From: Baffinella frigidus
Lineage: Eukaryota > Cryptophyceae > Cryptomonadales > Baffinellaceae
Assembly: GCA_026770585.1 (NCBI GenBank)
Contig: MU646356.1
Span: 67,578 to 88,440, forward strand
DNA length: 20,863 nt
Direction: 5' to 3'
A model generated the notes under the pieces. That model had not been told where the DNA came from. It did not search any database and worked only from the letters and a program-made list of their open reading frames with translations. The translations under genes and the position numbers were made by a program. Below, in pieces: positions 7,901 to 14,700 of this stretch (within the stretch, counting starts at the first letter, position 1; every line of letters begins with the position of its first letter).

Positions 7901-8430
7901 TCCCACCAAGCACGCCCCGCCTTGGAAGTCAGTCGTCACTGACCCCAGGCAGTCGGCTCTGACCCCCCCCCTGTGCTACGATGGCAGCGCACATGTACCT
8001 GGAGGCAGGGATGCTGCGCGACCCCTCGCTGTGCCGCCCGGCGCTTTTCTATCCAAGGGACTGACCTCCCCCTCCGCGCTGTGCTGCTGGCAGGCGTACA
8101 TGTATCCGGAGGCAGGGATGTTGCACGACCCCGCGCTGTGCCGCCCGGCGCTTTTCTGTCCAAGGGACCACATGCATCCGTGGCTCTGGGCTCCGTGGCG
8201 CCCCCAGGTCACCCGCTTGGATTTTTGTGAAGGGTTTTGGGGGTTGGTTACTGTTTAGGGTTTGGGTGTTTGAGTACTGTTTATGGTTTGGGTGTTTGGG
8301 TGTTTGGGTGTTTAGTGTTGATGTTTATGGGTTGGGGGTTTGGGTGTAAAGTGTTGGTATAGTGTTGAGGGGTCAGGGAGTGGGTACGCTCGCGCCCCAG
8401 GTCACCCCCCGTACCACCGATTCCTATTGA
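1859..8430 (+). CDS. GT6-family glycosyltransferase (ABO / alpha-1,3-galactosyltransferase-like), 12 exons
   Basis: Joining 1859-1962, 2054-2375, 3333-3608, 3945-4025, 4586-4739, 5025-5089, 5824-5926, 6560-6618, 6868-6915, 7395-7472, 8094-8207 and 8401-8430 gives one open frame of 477 residues with every intron phase matched. Residues 1-30 form a signal peptide or type II anchor (LRLHLLLLASVFCILL), implying the secretory pathway/Golgi. A helical stem follows, then the GT6 core from about 227: VVLLTA-VSGAYHVFVAPL, EFVVVSDQ, GWPLTAMMRY, DYAFLIDVDCLF (DVD at 322-324), YERRGGSAAAIPEG (from 355), YYYSGFLGG (373-381), VHDESHVNRYW (E412, the catalytic Glu position of the family) and AYMYPEAGML. Known GT6 enzymes transfer Gal or GalNAc in alpha-1,3 linkage with retention. 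The vertebrate-type DVD is present rather than the bacterial NxN. Gly at the second G of YYxxGF matches an ABO specificity position, but donor sugar cannot be predicted. The last exon could instead read through 8208 to a stop at 8258 (484 residues). Confidence 0.85.
2054..2375 (+). CDS. GT6 exon 2, helical stem region
   Basis: The acceptor CAG|GC completes an Arg codon. Codes for LVFSDGLAWPESEMTPLYYS, then ARKYAAVGDFRQANALF and a long Ala/Glu/Arg-rich helix (LERKLARAQAADAAAGEY, LEERRAAAAKE). The start has a TPR-like look (YYSARKYAAVGDFRQANALF). The donor is GTCCGT, phase 0. Confidence 0.75.
2376..3332 (+). repeat. intron 2, mostly a degenerate CCCTAAA array (about 2485-3325)
   Basis: About 840 bp of C-rich telomere-like heptamers with many variants fills this intron in transcription sense. 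A sub-block at about 2899-2972 is homogenised to a CCGTAAA variant. The first bases (GTCCGTGCCGCAGAACTGAT) resemble the end of the intron plus exon 3 start (CCGTGACAGGCTGAGCTGCT). Confidence 0.85.
3333..3608 (+). CDS. GT6 exon 3
   Basis: The acceptor GACAG|GC closes the heptamer tract. Codes for AELLGQALTVCVAGGEGLHC, a Gly-rich stretch, LARALQRRGDIAGTRGDVK, and finally GPGERKRVVLLTA, the first beta strand of the GT6 fold. The donor is GTAAGT, one of the few canonical ones here. Confidence 0.8.
3609..3944 (+). other. intron 3, whose first bases copy the exon 4 start
   Basis: The intron begins GTAAGTGGGGTGT and exon 4 begins GTAAGTGGGGCGT, 12 of 13 identical and both preceded by a G-ending codon/AG. 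One copy acts as donor, the other as coding Val-Ser. No gene is seen inside. Confidence 0.75.
3945..4025 (+). CDS. GT6 exon 4
   Basis: Codes for VSGAYHVFVAPLIASARR then FLLLGIADL, matching the first helix of GT6 enzymes (Y..FV..L..SARR.FL.G). Phase 0 at both ends. The donor is GTTCGC. Confidence 0.8.
4238..4340 (+). repeat. decayed copy 1 of GT6 exon 5
   Basis: After GGCAG the frame reads EFVVVSDRVRVSLASPHAGL and stops at 4337-4339 (TAG). It matches the first eight codons of exon 5, then diverges. The preceding intron sequence (CGCTGTCAATGATTTTCGTTG) also matches that before exon 5. Confidence 0.75.
4406..4561 (+). repeat. in-frame copy 2 of GT6 exon 5
   Basis: After CTGCAG the frame reads EFVVVTVWALDASTRLGLQ then GARVTWIATEEIYETG, ending at a TGA at 4559. 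It parallels exon 5 (EFVVVSDQALDAETRIGLG, GARVTWIARPE) through two thirds of its length but lacks the SDQ and the WPLTAMMRY motif. It could be a decayed duplicate or a rare alternative exon. Confidence 0.75.
4586..4739 (+). CDS. GT6 exon 5 (functional copy)
   Basis: The acceptor CGGCAG|GA is in phase 0. Codes for EFVVVSDQALDAETRIGLG, GARVTWIARPELGWP and LTAMMRYRSFLDAWHLV, ending in phase 1 at GTCCGT. It contains the GT6 equivalents of V(F/V)TDQ and WPxxTMMR. It is the third and only complete copy of this exon. Confidence 0.85.
5025..5089 (+). CDS. GT6 exon 6, DVD motif
   Basis: The acceptor GTGCAG|GA completes Gly. Codes for HADYAFLIDVDCLFVAPVGEE. The DVD binds the nucleotide sugar via Mn2+ in GT6 enzymes, and VGxE follows it in the family. 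The donor is GTCAAT, phase 0. Confidence 0.88.
5090..5823 (+). other. intron 6 with GA microsatellite and copied exon edge
   Basis: No exon is recognised inside. A GA-rich microsatellite lies at about 5613-5690. The last bases repeat the exon 6 end: GCTCCAGTCGGAG at 5071-5083 and GCGCCAGTCGGAG at 5811-5823 share CCAGTCGGAG, so both splice junctions sit in copies of one sequence. TGCTCCTGA(T/C)AA repeats occur at 5179 and 5270. Confidence 0.65.
5824..5926 (+). CDS. GT6 exon 7
   Basis: Codes for VADAATRARGDVGFRPGEAV then YERRGGSAAAIPEG, the family's YERRxxSxAxIPxGEG block. An alternative in-frame acceptor after CGCCAG at 5817 would add Ser-Glu. It ends in phase 1 at GTGCGA. Confidence 0.85.
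5927..6559 (+). other. intron 7, with AT-rich block, hairpin and CT microsatellite
   Basis: An AT-rich stretch (about 5940-6115) differs in composition from its surroundings. A perfect 12-bp inverted repeat, ACAAAGGTCTCG at 6168-6179 and its complement at 6192-6203, follows. CT-rich and CA-rich tracts start near 6465. The intron start GTGCGAGA resembles the exon 8 start GTGGAGAGA. Confidence 0.6.
6560..6618 (+). CDS. GT6 exon 8
   Basis: The acceptor GCGCAG|GT is in phase 1. Codes for GERYYYSGFLGGNIAGMRE, equivalent to GDFYYxGGFFGG, which lines the donor-sugar pocket. The donor is GTCTCC, phase 0. Confidence 0.88.
6619..6867 (+). repeat. intron 8 with CT/CTAT microsatellite
   Basis: A pyrimidine microsatellite runs from about 6634 to 6726. 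No coding signal is seen. Confidence 0.7.
6868..6915 (+). CDS. GT6 exon 9
   Basis: The acceptor GTGCAG|GT. Codes for VLEGVVQSTESDLARG, the helix between GGFFGG and HDES in GT6. Phase 0 at both ends. The donor is GTGCCG. Confidence 0.8.
6916..7394 (+). repeat. intron 9 with opposed heptamer tracts and decayed exon 10 copy
   Basis: A short G-rich tract at 7200-7235 is followed by a C-rich tract at 7299-7392. Between them, 7272-7299 (GTGGTGGTGCGACTGCACGA...) is a degenerate copy of the exon 10 start (GTGGTGGCGCGAGTGCACGA...). Confidence 0.7.
7395..7472 (+). CDS. GT6 exon 10, HDES catalytic motif
   Basis: The acceptor CCCAAG|GT. Codes for VVARVHDESHVNRYW then SLHPPAIILTA. HDES carries the catalytic glutamate of GT6; the Trp usually before it is Val here. 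The PPAIILTA stretch aligns with the family's KPTKVLSP. The donor is GTACTC, phase 0. Confidence 0.88.
7456..7795 (+). repeat. tandem duplication of exon 10 end plus intron, about 167 bp units
   Basis: The segment 7456-7622 is repeated, diverged, at 7623-7795. Shared pieces include CACCCTGCACGATATGCC, CGATTTCTCTC.ACGCTCCGG and a GCC(T)TTAT..GGTA.GGACATTG end. The unit includes the exon 10 donor. Confidence 0.75.
7981..8062 (+). repeat. decayed copy of GT6 exon 11
   Basis: Reads like HMYLEAGMLRDPSLCRPALF then YPRD and a stop at 8063. It aligns with 8087-8168 over about 82 bp including the TGGCAG acceptor, with one base missing after the AG. Confidence 0.8.
8094..8207 (+). CDS. GT6 exon 11
   Basis: The acceptor TGGCAG|GC, phase 0. 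Codes for AYMYPEAGMLHDPALCRP, ALFCPRDHMHPWLWAPW and RPQ. YMYPE continues the LSPxYxYPE motif of the family, and PRDH resembles the terminal K(N/D)H. Either it ends at donor GTCACC or it runs on to a TAG at 8256. Confidence 0.82.
8208..8400 (+). repeat. intron 11: G-rich heptamer tract between direct repeats
   Basis: CGCCCC(C)CAGGTCACCC occurs at both ends (about 8199-8214 and 8392-8407), so donor and acceptor both lie in the repeat. The interior is a GTTTGGGTGTTTGGG-type variant array on the plus strand. Confidence 0.75.
8401..8430 (+). CDS. GT6 exon 12 (terminal, alternative)
   Basis: Codes for VTPRTTDSY and a TGA if intron 11 is removed. Its start equals the intron 11 start (GTCACCC). The alternative C-terminus without splicing is VTRLDFCEGFWGLVTV. 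Confidence 0.45.
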   Translation, partial: VTPRTTDSY

Positions 8431-8437
8431 TCGGAAA

Positions 8438-8766
8438 ATGGCGCGCACTCCCGAGATTAACGTCGAAAGTGGCACGTCTCAAAACACACGTAAACATCAA
8501 TTACTAGGAGTAACGGTGGATGCTGGCACATGCGACGCTCGGTGCCATGGTCTCAAGCGCCAGAACCTCGCTCGCCGGTGGTAGCAATGCGTGGCAGCAA
8601 TGCTGTGCAGCGATGCTTGGTCGCTACGCGTGCGCGCGCGCGCCGAGCCATGCCGCTGCCTGCACCGGAATGGGACGTGTGGAATGCGAGAACCTCCGGT
8701 ATTAGGAGTAACAGTGGATGCTACCAGACTACGGTGCCATGCTGGTCCGAAATGCCAGACCTGACG
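8438..8766 (+). CDS. gene 3 candidate 5' exon(s), unresolved
   Basis: The ATG at 8438 has a good context (GAAAATGG) and opens MARTPEINVESGTSQNTRKH then QLLGVTVDAG. A diverged copy of GGAGTAAC.GTGGATGCT at 8507 recurs at 8704. The frame reaching 8766 (TTVPCWSEMPDLT) would join exon 8818 in phase 0 via a GTGGAT donor at 8767. How these pieces connect is unclear. Confidence 0.35.
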
Positions 8767-11700
8767 GTGGATGCGCAGGAATGGGGCATGGAATGACGTT
8801 TGCTGACGTCTTGGCAGGAATGGGATGTGGGTGCGGGGTGGTGGCCGGGTCTCTGGGGATCGAAGCCGCGCTTTGTGCCCCGCATCCTCAACCTCGCCAA
8901 GGTCCCTCTCTCATCTCGCGCCCCCGCTCTATATCCTATCCTCTCGCATCTCACCCCGCTGTATGGTCTTTATCTTGCATATCTTCCCGCTCTCTCTCAT
9001 TTTTTATATTATCTCGCTCTGTCCTTTTTCTCGCATCTCTCCCCGCTTTCTCATCTTTCCTGTCTCATCTATACCCGCTCTTACGCACATCCCAACGGTG
9101 TACCCGCGCCCAGACACTCGGGATTGTGAGGGGGCGTCAAGCCAGGGCTGGTGACTCAACCAGCACACCCCGACAATCAGGATAAAGCGAAGCTTGTTGG
9201 AGGGGCAGCGGGCAGCACTGGCGGGGGCAACCGGTATGTTCTCTGGAACGCGGATCTACACATCGGACCGATTGGAGATGTCGGAGAGGTGCGCTCCCTC
9301 TTGATCGTGCGATGCACAACCCTCCTCACGTTGGGTTGAGCGATGCTCAACCCTTCTGAAGGTTGTGTCTGCGATGCCCAACCCTCGTTGGCATTACGAA
9401 GCGCAACCCTCCTGAGAGTGCGCGGGCGCCGCGCCCCGCACTCTCAGAAAACATCCAGCCGTAATGATGCAACCCTACCGCATTCATCAATGGCGTGTGA
9501 TCATTGACCGTTGCAGTTCCTCTCGAAAATAGCTCTCGTACTTCACGCACTGATACCTCTCGTACCTCACGCGCTGATACGCTTCTCAGAATGTTCCCGC
9601 CAGACGCGCTGATACGCGTATCTGGCGAGAACATTCCGAGAAGTGCGCGCCGCGCTGTATCTCTCTCTCTCTCTCTCTCTCTTATTATCCCTCTCTCTCT
9701 CTCTCTCTCGCTCGCTCGCTCGCTCGCTCGCTCGCTCGCTCGCTCGCTCTCTATCTCGGTAGCTGATACGTGATTGGCGGCGGCGGGTAGGTGATGCGGG
9801 CGTTGGGAGTGGATGTGCGGGAAGAAAGCCTCTCAGCGCACTGCGCTTCCCGGGGAACCTGCGCCACATCACTCAAGGTGCCCCCGCCCTCCTTCTCATC
9901 ACTCACCACTCCCTTGTTTTCCAGCGAATTGCAAAAACGTCTTTCAGACCTTTTTGGCGAATCGCATATCCCCTGAGTTCCAATAGCATATTGCCGTCTC
10001 GGGCCACCTACGTGTATAGGCGTTTTGAAGAGTGCCATGTTCGGACCGTTACCTCAGGCTCGTACCCTGCTGTTGGCAAGCAGCTCTGCCAGCCATCAAA
10101 CCTTTTGCCGAACTTTTGAAGCAATTCGCAACTTGCAGCAATTTGCAAGTATTGTGCAGAGCGGCGTGCACGATTCTGCAGCACCCTTCTCAATCCTCCT
10201 TTGTCTAGCCCCCCTCACGACCGTCCTTGAGCAGCTCTGTGTTTGCTGACGGCACTGAAACATGCGTTGACACTCGCACACTCGGGCAGGTCTTGTCGCG
10301 AGAAAACGCAATGGAACTCGGCGACAATCCGGTGAGCCGTGAACCCCACACCCTACACCATAAACCCCAAACGATAAAAAAAGTGCAACGCGCTCCATCA
10401 CACCAATGTGCCACTCTCTACCAAGAGAAAAGTTTTCCTTTCCAGCCGACTCTATCAGGCGACTACCCTTGATTTACTCACCATCAAACCCGAAGCAGAA
10501 GCTTGACGATACGGCGGGGATGGCCGCGACGCGTGACCTACAAGCACGAGTGAGCATCCCTACCTCTGCACTCACGCCCATGCACCGTCTCTCATATCTT
10601 CCCGCGCTCTCGCCCAAACACCTTCTCTCGTATCTCCCCGCGCTCTCTCCTTTTCTCTCCCCGCTTTCTCACATGTTCGACCGGTGCACACGATGCTTGT
10701 GCCGTGTCCTCATCGACGCGATGGCCCTGTCTGGGGTTCGGTGTCTGTGGTTGGGGGTATATGGTGCAGGTGGCAGGGGTTAGGGTTCAGGAGTTAGGGG
10801 ATAGAGTTGATGGGTTGGGGCTCGAGTTACTCTCCACTGCCCCCGATCGCTGAACACGCCACACACGCTAGGCGCTGAATACGTGAATACGTGAACACTT
10901 TTATGGCGCTGATTGAACACGTGAACGCATCCATGACGCAAGGCGCTGAATACTGAATACGGCACACTTCCATGGGAGCAGGTTTTCGAAGCGTACATAT
11001 CTGGAGGGGGGCCTGCGGACGCAGACCTGGTTGCCCCTCCTCTGACCTCTCACCTGACCCCACAAGTCTTTTTCATTTGTCTCTGTCCCCAAACCGGTTT
11101 GAATTGCACCCCACACCTGACCCCAAGAGCACCCTTATTGTAGAACTTGGCTCCGCGCGGTTTTTCAGAACGTGAGGTAAGGAGGTCAGGAACGTCAAAA
11201 AATCGATTTGTTGGCAGAAAAATTGATTTTGTGCTATGTTACGGTTGGTTGATTCTATTTTGGGCATCTTGCCCACGCCTAAGATAGCATAAAAGTTCAT
11301 TTTCGACGTTTTTGTATCTCCTGACCTCATTTCCTGACCTGACCTTGAATCCGCGCGGAGCCCATTTCTACAATACCAGCCCCGTTCGCAGCATTGTGTC
11401 CTCTCCCCACACCTGTGAAATTTGAATGGGATTTGTCACGCTGCCAGCTAGAAATCGACCGTTTTGCAGTCGGTTGGTTCTATGGTGATTGGCATTGAGC
11501 TCACGCGTCGGACCCAGCAGATTATGTGTACGCCCCCTGCGGATGATTTGGCATGCAGGGTAGATTATGTGGTATCGAGGAGTATGCGTCGGACCGGAGA
11601 TTCTTTGTGCTTACTCGAACACCCTACACTCTACACCCTGCACCCCAAACCCTACACCCCTGACCCTACACCCAACACCCTACACCCTACACCCTACACC

Positions 11701-14700
11701 CTACACCCTACCCCCCACACCCTACACCCTACACCCTACACCCTTAACCCTAACCCCGAATCCCTACGAGCTCACGCGCTGGACAATGCAGATTATGTGC
11801 GCGCACCCTGCAGATGATGCGTCCGACCTTTCAGAGTATGCATAATCGTCGGACCATGCAGATTATGTGTGCGCATCCGGCCGCGCTGTGCGAAGCGTTC
11901 ATCCCCTTCAATCGCGCACTCGTGGTAACCCTCAATCTTTCATACTAAGCCTCAAACCCTACACCCTACAACCCCAACCGCTAAACCACGACACCTCGAC
12001 CCTAACCGCCTAACCACGAAACTCTCACCCTACACTCTCAAGACTGAACACTAAAGCCGCTCTTTGTCATCCTCTCATCTCCCCTATACATGCATTCCCT
12101 TCTGGTTTGCAAAGGCATCTTCGGGTCTTGGACTGACTGCAGTCCACCGGGGTGCAGGTATATCTGACGACGCGCCTGGACCTTGGGAGGCTGCATCGGA
12201 CGGCCGCCCTCCAGAGGTGGTCTTTTTCTTGTTCCTCTTGTTCTTCTTGTTCTTGATTACTCTTGATACAGGTCCTAGATAGGTCGTGAGGTGTAGATAA
12301 GTCTTGAGGTGAGTGATTCAAAAGATGAAGCCCTCCAGAGGTGAAGGCCACGTGATGCCTGCAGAAATGCAGCACGATTGATGTTTCAGAGGTGAACCCC
12401 ACTTGATCATCCTGAGGAGAGAAGCACTCTTGATGCAAGCCTCGAGAGGTGAAGGGCACTGGATCCTCGAGAGGTAAAGGATGCGTGAGGTACCCCTGTA
12501 GATCAGATAATGCGACCACACCCCTTCTCCGACGCCCCTTCTGCCCCTGCGGCCCCTCACTATCCCTTAAGTGGCCAGTAGGCTAACACGCTCACTCTGA
12601 TCCACGACGATACTCGCCGTTGCTGGCGACATGAGTCATGTTCCCGGAAACAGAAGCGCCTACATGAGTTGGACTTTGCACTCTCAGCCGATAGTTGCAT
12701 CGAAGACTGGATCGAATAGTTGAGCAGTGTTCGGGTCCATCGCCGTGTATCAGTCCCTTCATCACACCCAGTCCCGCTCCCACCTGCTCAAACGTGAAGT
12801 TGAATCGATGATTGGAGCATCGATAAGTGGAGCGATGATCGGAGCACTGCGTGTGTGGGCCTGCGGCACTACAACTCGCGCCCCCTCAACCCTAGCCCCT
12901 AACCCTCTTGTGCGTGGGCGGGTATATAGGTGGCTTGATACGCTGGGGCAGATCGCAACACGGGCAGACGGCGCGATCGTGGCGAACAATCACTACGATG
13001 CTGCCTACCTCGACTACTTCACCGGGTCTGTCCCAAACCCTCTGGTCCAAAAACGAACCTGTCGTCAACCCTCGACTCCAAACCCTAGACTCTGAATTCC
13101 TCAACCCTAAACTCTAAACAACCCCAAACTCTAAACTGATCACTCAACCCTGAACCCGACACCCTCAACCCTGTTCCCCAAACCCTCAACCATGAACCTT
13201 AAACCATAAACCCCAAACATGCTTCCCCTGCTGCCGCATCCTTTCGTGGTTGGCGCTGCGCTGTCCACGGTAGGTTTCGCAGATTGCGGCAATCACCGGA
13301 CAGGTCTCGATCGGCCACTTAGCAGATCAATGGCTCAAGTAAACCCCACTTGGAGTGTGACATTCAAAGGACCCGGCGGGCCTCCTGTAAATACACGTAT
13401 GTGTCACTTACTTATGAAGGGGTGATACACGGTGTATCACCCCTTCATATGTAAGGGCTGGTGTGCATGCCCCCCCCCGCGTGTGCATGATTATATTCAT
13501 GTTTGTCATTACTCTCAAGCCTGGAGATGATTGAGTGGTCAAACAATGTTTGAGTGAGTGATCCAAAAATGTGTGAGCCTCACGAGAAGCCCGATCCGGT
13601 GCAGGATTCGAGCGCGGGTGATCCCGACGCTGGCGCGTCATCGCACCTCACCTCGCGCCTGCCCGCCACCACGCTCCGAGGTCGGTCTCTGTCTTAGTCA
13701 ATCGGCGCTTCCAATTGAATGCATTTAGATCAGGACTCCGTACAAACTTGCCTGTGCAAAAAGCATCTGAATGTATTGAATTTTGCAGAGCTGGGATGTG
13801 CTTTCATCCCCTGACCGCCGGGGTATGCGCTCCCATTAGACGTGAAGGTGCAGGGCTTGAAAGAGGTACTGGCGGCAATGGAGGGACGGATGCACAGGGA
13901 TGAAACCCCACATCCGAAACCTTGCTCCCTGCACCCCAACCCCTAACCATCAACCATGAACCCGCGTTTGATCGCAGGTGCTGGTCGATGCCTGCGACGC
14001 GACTCGGTTTAGGGTTGGGGGTCCCTAAAACCCAACCCTCAAACCTTACACCGCTATCGATGGAGGGAGTGATGCATGGTGATGGCAAGCAATGCTCACT
14101 CGCAGGTGCTGAGTGACGACTCTGACGCGACTCGGATGCAAAGGGATGGAACCCCACAACATACAACTTACACGCTGCACCCCAATCTCTTACCCTCATC
14201 CATCAACCCGCGTTCGCTCGCAGGTGTTAATCGACGCGTGCGACCCGACTCGATGCCCACCCTTCCGCCAGCAGGGGGTCCATCCCACCCGAATTCATCA
14301 ACCGCAATCCCAACCGTTAGCACCCCGCCAACCCCCACCACACATGCGGTAGGATCAACCCCTACCACATGTGGCGCCACCAAACACCACACGCCTGCCA
14401 ACCCGCACCGCACATGGCGTCTGGGCGCTGCAGCGCAAGCGGGATAGCATCGCTTAATGCCCAGGTGTTTACTGTTACCAGGCAAGTATCACCGCCCTGC
14501 GCGTGTCCGCAGTGTTTTGACACGACACATCGTGTGGGCGGCGTGTGGGCGCTGCAGCACAAGTGGGCTGTCATCACTTACCGTCGAAGGCTGGCATCCC
14601 CTGACTGTCTAAGGCTGTCATCTCCGTTACCGCCCAATGCTGACATAATCGTTTGACAAGACACCTTGCTGACCCGCCTCGAAAAACAGGTTGCGAGCCT

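Noticed and set aside
11469-11520. Exon reading SMVIGIELTRRTQQ for the strand after PFNRALV
   Set aside because: It lies before the CAHP exon, and the block after PFNRALV is better supplied in phase by VYLTTRLDLGR at 12158.
13854-13905. Possible exon reading GLKEVLAAMEGRMHRD
   Set aside because: No in-phase donor follows, and the neighbouring exons 13789-13822 and 14224-14277 already join in phase. It may be a decayed copy.
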